Source of the DNA: Ursus arctos
Lineage: Eukaryota; Chordata; Mammalia; Carnivora; Ursidae
Reading direction: 5' to 3'
NCBI RefSeq assembly: GCF_023065955.2
Contig: NW_026622763.1
Span: 85,541,299 to 85,605,298 of the forward strand
Length of the DNA: 64,000 nucleotides
Shown here: positions 1 through 10,859 of the stretch, piece by piece
Layout of the letters: each line of letters begins with the position of its first letter
How positions within the stretch are numbered: the first letter of the stretch is position 1
Program-made: the position numbers and the translations under genes
The notes under the pieces: generated by a model
The model's input: the letters and a program-made list of their open reading frames with translations, nothing else
Database searches by the model: none
What the model was told of the DNA's origin: nothing

Positions 1-47
1 TGTCTGAAGTTCATCAAACAGTATATTTTCTAGAAATACTCTTTTAA

Positions 48-511
48 AAGTGGAATTGTGTCTTTCTAAAAGTTGTATTGAAGGCTAAACCCCTGGTATC
101 TGTGACTATGACCTTGTATGGAAATAGGGTCTTTGTAGATGTAATCAAGTTAAGATGAAGACATTAGGGTAAGTCCTAAATCCAATATGATAGTATTCTT
201 CTAAGAAGAGGAAAATACCATGTGGACACAAAGACACAACGGGGGGGGGGGGAGGCAACAACAACAACAACAACAACATGTAGCTATAAGACGAAAATAT
301 GGGAGTGAGATGCAGCTTCACGCCAAGGAATGTAAGAATTGATGGCCATCCCTAGAAGCTAGGAAGAGGCTAGGGAAGATTCTACCCAGTCTCAGAGGCC
401 CTGCTGACACCTCGATATTGAACTTTTAGCCTCCAGAATGTGAAAGAATAAATTACTCTTGCTTTATGGTTTGTGGTTACTCTGTTACAGCAGCTCCAGA
501 AAACCAATACA
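48..511 (+). mobile_element. MLT1-type solo LTR (ERVL-MaLR)
   Basis: An old LTR of the mammalian MaLR group with no internal retroviral sequence beside it. Recognisable consensus pieces run in order: the aaacccctggtatctgtga block, the 'atagggtctttgtagatgtaatcaagttaagatga' type block, 'agaagctaggaagaggc', 'ccctgctgacacctcgat' and the end 'gcctccagaatgtgaaagaataaatta' followed by an ...aataca-type terminus. The AATAAA near 450 sits where the LTR poly(A) signal belongs. A run of 12 G (241-252) and a (CAA)n tract (256-278) have expanded inside it. It is a fossil with no coding capacity. The MLT1 group is fairly sure; the subfamily is not. Confidence 0.8.
241..278. repeat. poly-G run plus (CAA)n microsatellite
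   Basis: Twelve consecutive G residues (241-252) are followed after 'agg' by about seven CAA units (256-278). Both lie inside the MLT1 LTR, where the consensus is a short CA-rich stretch, so they are later expansions. Length polymorphism and sequencing error are both likely here. Confidence 0.9.
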
Positions 512-514
512 TAA

Positions 515-1160
515 TCCTTAGACTGTTTCTGAAATCTAACATATAAAGAAATGTTAAAAATCATTTCCTCTCACTAGGGTCCTGCCAGCTTATCACCTCT
601 AAGGTACTCCCCTACCTTCGCCCTTTCTGAGTTCCAAGTCTCTCACACACCATTCTGGAGTTCATTTGTTGCGTTTGAAAGTGCAGTTTTTGTAGAATGC
701 TAGGGATGGAGGCAATTCCTTTTGGAATACACAACCTTCTGCTGGACATGTGGCCTCCCCACATAAAGATTTCATTTTACTGCTCCCCTTGGAGGTAATG
801 TTGTATGACACTTTGCCAGAACTTCATTAAAAACATTGTTGGAGTCGACTTTGCCTCTTTCCTACACATCTTCCTCCAATATGCTGCCTGGAATGTGGAT
901 GGGATGGCTAAACCTTGAACCACATTCTTAGACTATAAGACCTAGGGACATGTGCTAGATTTGTGCTGAAAAATGAACTAAAAGGAACCAGGGTTTTAAA
1001 TTGCTTTATTTTTATTAACATAAAGACAATGGTGAATTTTGATTATAGATGCTAAAATATTATACATAGGAAGGATAAACTTCTAGTTAAGTTATATGCT
1101 TTTGACCTTAAGTAATTTTTAATGTTTTGTCTGGTTGTTTGACTAACTTTAATTTGGAAT
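515..1160. other. Unique AT-rich DNA, no feature recognised
   Basis: No open frame, RNA gene or repeat was recognised between the MLT1 LTR and the L1. The stretch around 690-900 is slightly more GC-rich than its surroundings but shows no splice-flanked open frame. Confidence 0.5.
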
Positions 1161-1180
1161 GAAACTACAAAATCATTCTT

Positions 1181-1659
1181 TTTTTTTTTTTTTTTTTTTA
1201 GTTTTTATTTACATTCCAGTTAGTTAACATACAGTGTAACATTAATTTCTGGTGTGGAATTTAGTGATTCAACACTTACATACAACACCCAGTGCTCATC
1301 ACAACAGGTGCCCTCCTGGTTGTTTGTTGTTGTTGTTGTTTTTAGGGAGAGAGAGCACCCTGTGCAAGTATTGGGGGAGAAGTAGAGGGAGAAAGGGAGA
1401 AAGGGAGAAAGGGAGAGAGGGAGAGAGAAAGAGAGTTACGCAGGCTCCTTGCCCAGCACAGAGCCCAATATGGAGCTGGATCTCACAACCCTGAGATCAT
1501 GACGTGAGCCGAAATCAAGAGTCAGATACTTAACCCACTGAGCTACCCAAGTGTCCCTACAAGGGCTCTAATCCCCATCACCTATTTCACCCATTCCTCC
1601 CACCCACCTCCCCTCTGATAACCATCAATTTGTTCTCTATAGTTGAGTCTGTTTCTGAA
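1181..1659 (-). mobile_element. 5'-truncated carnivore L1 3' end
   Basis: The 3' terminus of a LINE-1 on the minus strand. A 21-nt T run (1179-1199) is its poly(A) tail. It is followed by antisense 3' UTR: 'ttccagttagttaacatac', 'cacttacatacaacaccc' and 'agtgctcatcac'. A SINE at 1318-1558 interrupts it, and L1 sequence resumes with 'taatccccatcacctatttc'. Imperfect target-site duplications flank the whole unit: gaaactacaaaatcattctt (1161-1180) and gaaacgacaaaataattctt (1660-1679). Only about 240 bp of L1 remain and no ORF is included. Confidence 0.82.
1318..1558 (-). mobile_element. SINEC nested in the L1
   Basis: A tRNA-Lys-derived carnivore SINE in minus orientation. Its tRNA-like head lies at the right (1500-1555, 'tacttaacccactgagctaccc'). 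A purine-rich GGGAGAAA body occupies 1360-1435, and a tail made of TTG units (CAA on the sense strand) lies at the left. It splits the L1 3' UTR. The duplicated target is approximate: 'acaggtgccctcct' before and 'acaagggctct' after. Its divergence marks it as one of the older SINEC copies here. Confidence 0.82.
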
Positions 1660-1679
1660 GAAACGACAAAATAATTCTT

Positions 1680-4174
1680 GATCATTTGAACATTTTACTG
1701 ATTCTGTGGGAGGTTCACATATTAAAACTAATAAACACTAAGAAAAAATGAATTTCTGTTGATAAGTACAATATTACTCAACATAAGCAAGAAAACAATA
1801 AATGATTGATTCATGTACATGATCTTATCAGCCAACATCAAAGTCTGGCTTTTTTTCTTTTTCCCCAATACACTGTAGAGGCCCTCTAGGAAACACCCTT
1901 AATCCATAATCTTTATTTTATTGCTCCTAGCAAATTTATAACAAAATCTTTATAAACTTGTAAAATGTCTGTTGAAAAAAGGTGCTATGATATGGGTTTA
2001 TGAAATATAGATTTCAATTATTTCAAATTCCAATGAGAACAAGCCTATATTTTAATACAACTACTGATGGGGAAATTATATATTGATTAAAAAACTTGCT
2101 GCACTATTTCTAAAATATATACAATGTCACATTGCAATTTATATACAACTTATGTTGTACAAGTTTCTTTCAACTGGAAATAAAACCTGTACTTTAATAT
2201 CAATATATAAAAATCAATATGTAAACACCCAAATGAAAAGTTTTCTAAAATATCTAGGTATTCTGACCTTTTCTATAGAAACTTAAACAGATTTTAGAAG
2301 AAACATTTACTCATAAACTGTAATAACTAAGTATTTTTCCACATTTCTCAGTCTACATATATGAAAAAAGTTATATACTGTGAAATTTTTATTATTAGTT
2401 ATTAACTACTATCATAATAATCTCTTTACATAAGAAACCCACAAAGGCTATAAACTCTTTGAAGAGAGGTGCAATTTATTAATTGTTTTTTGTATTTGCT
2501 GAGCTATATAGCACAGTGGTTTGCAATAAATTATCATTTACTAATATGCATTTACTTGCTACAAAAACAATTATAACTGGTATTCAGAAAATAACCTTCA
2601 ATTCAGAAAAGTTTCCATTGTTTAATAAATGATCAGCTGTGTTTTTATATGAAAACATGAAATTGGAATGAAATATTTTTCAACAACAAAAAATCCTCCA
2701 ATAAACAGAAAATCTGATTAATTAGAATACTCTATTCTCCAAACATCCTGGTATTTGGAGTTTTTACAGTTCAATTTTGGAAAATTTTTGTCTCAGGGAG
2801 GCTTTTCTGTATATTTATTTTTTATTCAAACCTCTGTTTATAATGATAGCATGCTCTCCATAACTTTCATCTTGGAATACAGACTCGATTTTAAAAGAAC
2901 TGGTTTGGATAGATGCATAAAAATCATTTGTATTTCTCTTCATGAAGCCTTCACTGAATGAAACCTTGCAACTTCCATTTCTCAATCGATTTCACCATCA
3001 GGCAATGTATACAAGACAATGTTTAAACCATCAAGTTTCATTGATTTCACAAAGTTGTTTATCAAACAGAATTGAAAAAATCTTCCTTACCAGCCAAAAC
3101 AAGTTTAACAAAATTCAGTTCCCATTGCCAACACTATTATGAAGTACTTAAACTATAAACCTATAATACTTCAAGCTGCGAAAAATCCTGAATTTATGTG
3201 GGCTTCCTAGAGTTCTCATTCCACCTGTAACTCCAGCAGTAAAGCTGTATGTGAGGCCTTAATGAAATCACCAATTATTCTATTTGGTATTGATTCTGCT
3301 ACAAATGTAGCTATAGTTGCAAACATGGGCTTTTTATTCCTCTTGACTTAAGATTTATTTCTCACAGTGAGTGAAGTACATAATCCTCCTTCAGTTAAAA
3401 AAAAAAAAATTAGGAATATAATGAGGAGCTTGTAACACTATACAAAGGCAGGTTAACCAAATTATCTGTTTGATTCATGGGGAAAATACATTAGAAGTGG
3501 AATGACAAAACATTAACATATCCATATTAATACTAAAAATCAATTATTGCCTCCAGGCTTGTTATGGCTGTGGAAACTAGCCCTCCTTTTGCTACACAAG
3601 ATAGACAAGTGGGTAAAAGCAATCAATCAATCAAATTTTATCCTAATTTTCAAATCAAATGTCTATATGAGATACGAATTAAGAAAGGAGTAATTATTTA
3701 TTTAGCATCTACTCTTGACCTAGTATCATGGAAAAATTATATATTGATTAAATGCGGTTGTACAAGGTCCATAGTAGAGAAGCAATGAGCGATATATATG
3801 CCTTACATTGTGTATGCATGATTCAGGGGCGGTCTGCATAAAAATACATATGTGGTAACCTGATAACTTTTCTAATTTTTATATCTAATTTAATAATAAA
3901 AAGTACTTTCCTTTTCAGAAGCATTAACATAATAAATATGCATTAGTTTAATGCACATTGTTGGGCATTTAAAAATCTAGAGCTATAGTAAATCTCAAAA
4001 AATAAAATACTTAAAAACCACATAAGAAGTAGCCAACATTTTTGGTGACTATTATTGAGTGCTATTACAGTTAGATAGAGATTGCGAGATTTGGCAGCCC
4101 TATGTTCAAAATATATCTGCAAATGAAGCCAAATTTGCCACTTCCACTATTATAGTCATTTAATACAGGTCACT
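1680..4174. other. Unique AT-rich DNA, no feature recognised
   Basis: About 2.5 kb with no identified repeat or gene. Small open frames on the plus strand (60-75 codons) have AT-driven composition and no recognisable domains. Minor simple sequence includes a 13-nt A run near 3398 and a (CAAT)n stretch near 3620. Confidence 0.5.
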
Positions 4175-4672
4175 CTTATGTCTATCCTGGACTTTGACAG
4201 TAGGCTCCTTTCTGATTTCTTGGATTCCCTACGCGTCCTGATTAATTTACTCTCTGCACACGGTCCAGAATGATCTTTTTAAAAGCATAAATCATTCACA
4301 TCACTCCCCCACTGAAAAAATCTCATTGGCTTCTAATCATACTTATTATAAAATCCAAACTTTCAACATGGCCTGTAAGAACCTGTATTCAGGTCTTTGC
4401 TCAAATGTCACTACTTCAAAATAGCCTTGTCTGACCACCTTATCTAAAATAAGTAGCAGGTTCTCATACATCATGCTCTGTCTTCTTTGCCTTCTTTATT
4501 TTCGTTTTACTGCTACATGAAATTGCATTATACATTTTGCTTGTTTACTTGCTTATTATATGTCTCTACGTTACAACGCAAGCTGTGTAGGGGGCAATCC
4601 CTTTGCTCAACACCTGAAAGAGCAGGCACATAGTAGACTTTCAGTAAATATTTGTTGAGTAAATAAATGGAC
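4175..4672 (+). mobile_element. L2 LINE 3' end
   Basis: An ancient CR1-related LINE-2 relic. It shows the L2 blocks 'cagaatgatctttttaaaagc', 'aaaatccaaactttcaacatggcc', 'caggtctttgctcaaatgtcac' and 'gccttgtctgaccacctta'. It ends in the terminus L2 shares with MIR, 'gcacatagtagactttcagtaaatatttgttgag'. No coding capacity. Confidence 0.75.
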
Positions 4673-4834
4673 TCTGGTGTCACTAAGAACCGTAACTGAG
4701 CCAGGATCAAATATGTTGGTTTTTCCATTTTTAAAAGCTGAATGTTGAACTTGGGCAAGTAACTTCACTGTTTAGAGTCTCTGTTTCTATACTACAAAGT
4801 ACGATTTTGCACTAAGTATTTTGAATAATAAACC

Positions 4835-5090
4835 CAGCTTAGGGGTTAAGAACACAGGGCCTAGAGCCAGACGTCCAGCATAAAATCTAGCTCAATCACT
4901 GGCCTACCATGTAATATTGGGTAAGTTACTCAGACTCAGTCATTCTATTTCCTCTTCTGTAAAATGGACATAATAACAGCCACCATCTAACAGGCAGTAG
5001 TGAGGATTAAATCAAGCTCTACGTGTAACTTGTTTTGCACAATGTCTGACTCATTGACAGAGCTCAATGTTAGCTATTGCCATTTATTCA
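4835..5090 (+). mobile_element. MIR SINE
   Basis: A near full-length ancient tRNA-derived MIR. The head 'ggttaagaacacagggcctagagccag' gives way to a core with 'gtaagttactcagactcag', then 'cctcttctgtaaaatggac' and 'gaggattaaatc', and an L2-like 3' end at 5035-5090. It lies about 160 bp downstream of an L2 in the same orientation, the family thought to supply MIR's retrotransposition machinery. Confidence 0.78.
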
Positions 5091-5184
5091 AATATGTAGT
5101 ATATATAGTATGTGTGCATATGCAATATGTTAAAGCAAATCAAAATATAATTCTTGTGTGGTGATGTATTCAATCAGCCTGATC

Positions 5185-5360
5185 TAAAAGAATGAGCACT
5201 GGACAAAGAAAGTAGAGGTTTGGGACTTCATTGTTCCAGCACTTTCTAGCCATGTAAACTCGAACTATTATTCTGTTCTCATTGCTTCCAATTTTCTCTT
5301 TTCTCAAAAAAGGTATCTTTATGTTCCCTCCCAGCTAAAAAATTCTGTGATTGAATTTAT
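5185..5360 (+). mobile_element. Probable MIR-type ancient SINE
   Basis: Order and spacing resemble a diverged MIR-class element: 'gagcactggacaaagaaag', then a 'tagccatgtaaactcgaac' block, a pyrimidine-rich 'cttttctc' region, and 'cctcccagctaaaaaattctgtgattga'. Divergence is high, so the subfamily is uncertain. Confidence 0.42.
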
Positions 5361-5554
5361 TTCTAAAATATTTACTTAAAATCTATACTACATAACGGGT
5401 TGAAATCATTGGATGTTCTTGAGGAGGTCACACTGTGGCAACATCTTACAAAGTTAGATGTCAAACATACACTTATCAAATGACCCAGCAATCCCATTTG
5501 TAGGTCCCTAGATAGATGAAGAATTATGTTCACATAAAAAATATGTGGGGATTT

Positions 5555-5886
5555 GCGCATAGTTTTGTAGCAACCAGCTTGTCTCAGATTGCAATTCTCT
5601 GCTATGCCCAAATAAACCCAATTTTGCTAGTAAAATAACTGGCAGTTTTATTTTTAAGGTTAACAGTGAACATGTGTTGATGCTCCAGGAGAGCTTGGAA
5701 GCTCCCAGCCTTTCCCCATACCTTGCCCTGTGCATCTCTTTTATCTGGCTATGCCTAACTTAGAACCTTTTATAACAAACTGCTAACCTAGTAAGTAAAA
5801 TGTTTCCCTGAGTTTTGCAAGCTGCTCTAGCAAGTTAATGGCAACCAAGGAGGGAATCTTTAATTTATAGCAGTTAATCAAAAGTA
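5555..5886 (+). mobile_element. LTR-like fragment, family not named
   Basis: The stretch has the layout of the 3' part of an endogenous-retrovirus LTR: 'cctttccccataccttgccctg', 'gcatctcttttatctggct', then 'ccttttataacaaactgctaacctagtaag' and 'gttttgcaagctgctctagcaagttaatggcaacc'. I recognise this pattern from ERV LTRs but cannot name the family with confidence. It lies within the gap of the older L1. No viral coding sequence is present. Confidence 0.5.
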
Positions 5887-5887
5887 C

Positions 5888-6117
5888 AGTTGACCCTGAA
5901 CAATGTGGACACTGACTCCCCATGCAGTCAAAAATCCTCTTATAACTTTTGTCTCCACCAAAACTTAACTAATAAATAGCCTAGAGTTGACTGGAAGCCT
6001 TACTGATAACATCAACAGTCGATTAACACATATTTTGTGTGTTACATGTATTATGTGCTATAATCTTAAAGTGAGGTAGAGAAAAGAATGCTATTAAAAT
6101 CACAAGGAAGAGAAAAA
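5888..6117 (-). mobile_element. Tigger-type DNA transposon fragment (MER8-like)
   Basis: It starts with the pogo/Tigger terminal repeat, cagttgaccctgaacaa, directly after a TA, the target used by Tc1/mariner-class elements. It then carries 'taatagcctagagttgactggaagcc', 'cagtcgattaacaca' and 'ggaagagaaaaata', the non-autonomous Tigger arrangement. The second terminus is missing. A more complete copy in the opposite orientation lies at 40849-41412; strand is given relative to that copy. No transposase is encoded. Confidence 0.68.
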
Positions 6118-6553
6118 TAGGTACATGAATGTTTATAGGAGCTTTACTCCAATTCACCAAAAAGTGGAAACAACTCAAAAGTCTTCCAAGGGGTGAAAAA
6201 ATAAACTATATACATTCCATGAATATCTATTCACAACCGAGTGAAGAGATGATTGATATATCAACATGAAAAATTCTCAAAGGCATTATACTGACTGAAA
6301 GAAGCAGGTCTCTACACACAATCTAAAAGGCTACCTATGTTTCTACTGATACATCATTTTGTAAAAAGACAATACCACAAGGATGGAGAACAGATCAGTG
6401 GTTGCTAGGGCATGGGGAAGAGGGATAGTGAGGGTCTGACTAAAAGATCACAGGAGGAATTTGGGAGATGTCAGAACTATTCTGCATACTGACCATGGAG
6501 GTGATTACCTAGATCTCTACAGTTGAAACTTACATTTTATTGAGTATAAATTA

Positions 6554-6581
<28 letters not shown>
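6554..6581. repeat. (AC)n microsatellite
   Basis: About 14 uninterrupted AC units directly after the old L1 3' end, probably seeded by its A-rich tail. Confidence 0.95.
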
Positions 6582-6584
<3 letters not shown>

Positions 6585-9183
6585 CACGTTGGCTTATATA
6601 TCTGATGGAGTTAAATATGGTCCTGTATGAATTTAATAAAACATTCTTATTATATTGCTTTCTAGGTATTTTATGCTTTGGTCCTTTTATGAATAGTTAT
6701 GCCCAAAAATGATAAATAAAGAAAATGGGTTTATATTTCAGAGATTTTGTATTCTTTATAATTAACCTTAAAGGTATTAAAAAATTAATGCCAAAATAGG
6801 AAACTTGATTTGTAACTTAACATTTATAAACTGGAAATAAAATATTTTTCAACATAAAAATTTGGTACCTTTAAAATAAATAAATAAGTGACCTTATAGC
6901 GTATTAACTGAATCTGTTTTCTACCACTATTTTACTGACTCCCAAAGTAACAAAACAGAGAAGCTGCTGAAATTAACAAAAACATTTTCTAAATGATACT
7001 TGAGCCAAATGAAGAAGGCATTTGGCATTGCAGACCTTCACTAATAGAGCTGTAGCTGGGAAGACAGGCATTCTATAGCACAGACGGATGAAAGGCAAGT
7101 CCATAGAGTACATATCCTGCTATGTGCTGATCCATCTAAAATTTAATTGATCTTTTACCTCTTTTATTTACCTAAAATAGTCTTAAAATGCCCTCAAAAC
7201 TGCTAAACTGTTAAATCATTTTACAAAAGGAAACCATCTCATTGGCGATGATGAAAAAATGATAGATATAAAAATTACACATGACTGTCTCCTGTTTATG
7301 AATATGTCTTGTGAGTAGGCTACTCTAATTCAGTCTTCCCAATAGTTTATTCTTATATGTCCAATTTTTTTCCATTTTATATTTCAAAAATTAGCCTAGT
7401 AAAATTAAAATAATTACAAATGATTTTAAATGCATTATATTCATCATCAAAAGCTGACTTTAACTACTTGTATATAATTCTTAGTTTCTGTTCCTTATTG
7501 TTTTCCTGACTTTAAATATTTTATTTTATTGTATTTTTTCTTAAATTACATCTCATAAAATTCCTATGTTGAAAGGTGATAAAAAATAATAGAAAGGCTT
7601 TACAGATTTAGAAATTGCATTCACGTCATCTATTCTTGGATAAAATAATATTCCTCTTACCACTATCTTGCCACAAATCTCTCCCAGCATTTTTTTAATC
7701 ATTCTTCCCACCCCTTAACACTCCCCTACACAGAATCCTTCTTATTTACTTTGTAGTATTTCATTTGCTGTGGAAGTGCTAGGTCCTTAACTTTAATGTA
7801 GGTACTGGACTTGACAAGCAATTAAAGCAAACAATTTCCACTCATCAAGCCTTGCCAAATTAGTCATCTGCCATCTGCCCCATCATCTGGCTCTCCTTGA
7901 GGTCTTGCTGTGAATCTGGATGCACTCTCTCAGATTAAGAGGGACAGTGCAAACCTCCAAGCTGGTGAAATGTCAGTGGGAGCTAAGTATGTAAGCATTA
8001 GCAACCATCTTTCTTCCCTAGATTATCATGCCTTCGACCAACCCCTTGTACAAGTGTAATAAAAACCAGCCTATTTGTGATGCCTTATCACTGTGAGACC
8101 TTTGCCATTCATTGTAATTAAAGTGGAGTTTGTGGGATTTTTATTCCTGTTAGAAATATTTAAAAGAAGGAATTAGACTAGATGTTCCTAAGCTATGCTC
8201 ACATATTAAGGCTGGTTTCTTAAGCATTGATAAAGATGTACATTAAGAAAAGCTCTATGGCCTTCTATTGCACCCATTGCAGAGTGAAACTTTGTTTTTC
8301 ATTCTCTGCATCAGCAAATGTTTACTTGGCTGATAACACTCAATATAAGTGCTTTTAGAGACTTTCAGTCAAGCCATATCAGTGGTTGGCAAAATTGAGA
8401 AATAGCAAGAGTAAAACATGGTATGTTGTTACCCACATGCTCCTTTTTAAGGTCTTCTTCCTTGGAGGCATTCCCCAACTCAGGGCTGATGCCTTTGTGT
8501 AAATGCAGAAAAATGCCTCTCTTCTGGGTGGAATAAACTTCATGATAGGACGCATAGCTAGCCATAAAAATGCAGGCTGCTTTTTACTCCCATTTTTACC
8601 CTAGTCCATGTGCCTGTTTGCAGTGATGAACCCACGGAACTATAAACCAAAGCCCTGGTCCACTCCACTGTCCTGGGTCATCCATCCAAACTTGCTTATT
8701 CAAGGTAATGGTGTGTCTAAAAAGAAACAATGACTTAAAAAAAAAAAAAGTGTGCTAATGTTAGACTTGTGAGAGGTATGGGTGCAGGAGACATTTTTGA
8801 CTGTATCTTCAGATAATGTACATGGAAAGCCTAATCTAAGATCACCTTCTAACAAAAGGTTTGAAAGTTTTAGAAGCCAGTTCTTAGTCACATAACCCTC
8901 CTGGATGAGATAAGAAAAGCAAGCAAACAAACAAAACGCCATCTGATATGGATATAGGCTATATAATAAAATATGTCATCTTATAATTTATTTTAAACTA
9001 TTTTCTAATAGCCCCAAATCTGTTTCTCTAGAAACCAGATTCTATAGTCTCCAGTAGATTGGTCTCTCTAAAACAGATTCAGATGAGCACTGTGTGGTCA
9101 TTTTTACAACGTAATCAACTTCAAATACTAATTGTAATTAGGTGTTTGATAAGGAGATAGTCATCATTAGAACAATATCTGCC
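6582..9183. other. Unique DNA, mostly unclassified
   Basis: No repeat or gene was recognised over 2.6 kb. Two sub-blocks look less neutral than the rest: 7850-8150 (see separate entry) and roughly 8590-8700, which is balanced in composition and low in homopolymers. A 14-nt A run lies at 8735-8748. Confidence 0.45.
7850..8150. promoter_or_regulatory. Candidate conserved noncoding / enhancer block
   Basis: Unique sequence with three CATCTG E-boxes (7865-7870, 7872-7877, 7884-7889) within 25 bp, a TAAT-type core in 'cattgtaattaaagtgg' at about 8110, and moderate GC with little simple sequence. E-box clusters are bound by basic helix-loop-helix factors. The regulatory call is an inference from motif content only. 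Confidence 0.25.
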
Positions 9184-9385
9184 ATTCATTCATTTCTTCT
9201 GTCATACAATTATTCAACAAATGTTAATTGGGGAGCTGCAATATATGGGGCTTTGTGCTAAGTGTCAAAGGATTAAGAAATAAATAAGATCTATGTCTCA
9301 AATATACAACACTTTAAACTGTAATAGAAATCCTCTGTAAAAGGTTTCAGAAATGATATTAGTATACAAATTAAGTTAAACAGCA
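9184..9385 (-). mobile_element. Probable L2 LINE 3' end, antisense
   Basis: Antisense L2 signature: 'ccattcattcatttcttc' then 'attcaacaaatgttaattgg', 'ctttgtgctaagtgtcaaagg' and 'actttaaactgtaatagaaat'. It is strongly diverged, so edges are approximate. Confidence 0.45.
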
Positions 9386-10025
9386 ATTAAATATAATGTT
9401 TTTTTCTGATTTTGATTCACTGCTAATAAACAAGATTCACAAAATCAAAATTCATCTTATCTACAATCAAATATGAAGCAGAAAAATATACATATATCCA
9501 CATATTATTTTGTGTTATAAAAGGTGAACATCACTTGTGAGAAGAAATTTTCTAGGAGGTCTTTCTCTGTAACAGTAGTAAATGTTGTTACCAAAATATT
9601 CAATAGCATCTACATCTGAAGAAATACCACAATTTACAAATATTCTATTCACCTAGTCAGGTTCATTTGTATCTCCTCCCACATCCTCATTCACTTGTCA
9701 AAGAGGACAAAGAGAAACTACTCTGACACAGACAGGCTAGACATACTTTTCTCATTATATATTATACTTAAGGCTGATTTTCAATCCAGCCCCCATTCGA
9801 GATGACTTAATAACTCTACAATCATGTCATAGTTTTTTTCCTTCATTTTAATTCAGAAATTTGATGTTATAGCTATGAGATATTAACTAAGATGTTCCAC
9901 TACTAGTATCACTAGTAACTTCCCTACTCATTCCAGTCTCATGGACTTGAGGGGCACGACACACAACATGGACAGTCACTTAATTGGGAATGTTTTCCTA
10001 TGAAAGTTTTACCCATCTTTGGATT

Positions 10026-10614
10026 TAAAGATACATCCTTCAAGAACCGGGGATGTACTGTATGGTGACTAACATAATATAATAAAAAATCATTATTAAA
10101 ACCAAAAAAAATAAAAAATAAAAAAAAATAAAGATACATCCTTCAAGATCCTGTTTTTATTTTCTTTGGATATATTTAGATCCAGATGTGGGATTGCTGG
10201 ATTATATGATAGTTCTATTTTTAAATTTTGGAAGAACTTCCATACTATTTTCTGCAGCAGAGAGTCAAGTGGGGTGACTAGGGGCAGGGTGGGAGAAATG
10301 GGGAGATGTCGATCAAAGGATTGAAGTGCTCAGTGACAAGATGGGCAAGTTCTGGGGAACTAATGTAGAGTATAGTGACTGAAGTCAATAATATTGTATA
10401 ATATACTTCAAGTTGCTAAGAGAGCAGATCTTAAAAGTTCTCTCCACAAAAAAGAAATGGTATTTATGTGACATGATGGAGGTGTTATTTAAAGCTTTGA
10501 GGGTATTTATTTTGTAATATATAATTTTATCAAATCAACACATTGTACACCTTAAACTTATACAATATTATATGTCAATTATATCTCAATAATGCTGGAA
10601 AAAATAAATTAACT
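10026..10614. mobile_element. Old L1M with apparent 5' inversion
   Basis: Two L1 pieces meet head to head near 10257. The left piece (about 10026-10257) is antisense: 'tttggatatatttagatccag', 'gtgggattgctggattatatg', 'cttccatactattttctgcag'. The right piece (10258-10614) is sense 3' UTR: 'aaatggggagatgtcgatcaaagg', 'gctaagagagcagatcttaa', 'ttgtacaccttaaacttata'. The inverted part maps upstream of the sense part in L1 order, as twin priming produces. A younger 84-bp L1 tail (10046-10129) is inserted in the inverted part. Two independent insertions remain possible. Confidence 0.62.
10046..10129 (+). mobile_element. Very short young L1 3'-end insertion
   Basis: Only 84 bp: the extreme carnivore L1 3' end ('tgtactgtatggtgactaac', 'ataatataataaaaaatc') plus an A-rich tail. 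A perfect 19-bp target-site duplication, aaagatacatccttcaaga, flanks it at 10027-10045 and 10130-10148. The intact duplication shows it is recent compared with the L1 it landed in. Confidence 0.88.
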
Positions 10615-10821
10615 TTTAAAAATCTGATATCCTACTTAGAAGCTTTATAATAATGATGCAGCAAGTAATAAAATCTATAAGATTTAATGTAAAAGTTCAA
10701 CTTTTTAGTGGAATCTGATCATTCAATAGGACATACAAAGAGCTAACGTGATATTTAACAAATTCTTTTTATTATTAGACATGACCTCAGAAATGTCTTT
10801 TACATTTAACTGAATGCTTAA

Positions 10822-10823
<2 letters not shown>

Positions 10824-10858
<35 letters not shown>
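10824..10858. repeat. (AC)n microsatellite
   Basis: About 17 uninterrupted AC units in unique DNA. Probably length-polymorphic. Confidence 0.95.

Positions 10859-10859
<1 letters not shown>

Larger units (their letters stand above)
5440..6550 (+). mobile_element. Old L1M 3' portion, split by other elements
   Basis: An ancient mammalian L1 (L1MA/L1MB-like). The first piece (5440-5545) carries the region after 'acccagcaatcccat' up to 'attatgttcacataaaa'. The second (6118-6550) resumes at exactly the expected point, 'gtacatgaatgtttatagg', and continues through 'aaaaagtggaaacaac', 'atactgactgaaagaagca', 'gatcagtggttgctaggg' and the 3' UTR. About 570 bp of foreign sequence (5546-6117) fills the gap. 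An (AC)n array follows the 3' end at 6554. Confidence 0.7.

Noticed and set aside
2073..3752. A 19-bp string, aaattatatattgattaaa, occurs at about 2073 and again at about 3734 in direct orientation.
   Set aside because: Pure AT-rich sequence; flanks do not align, so chance similarity is likelier than duplication or an attachment site.
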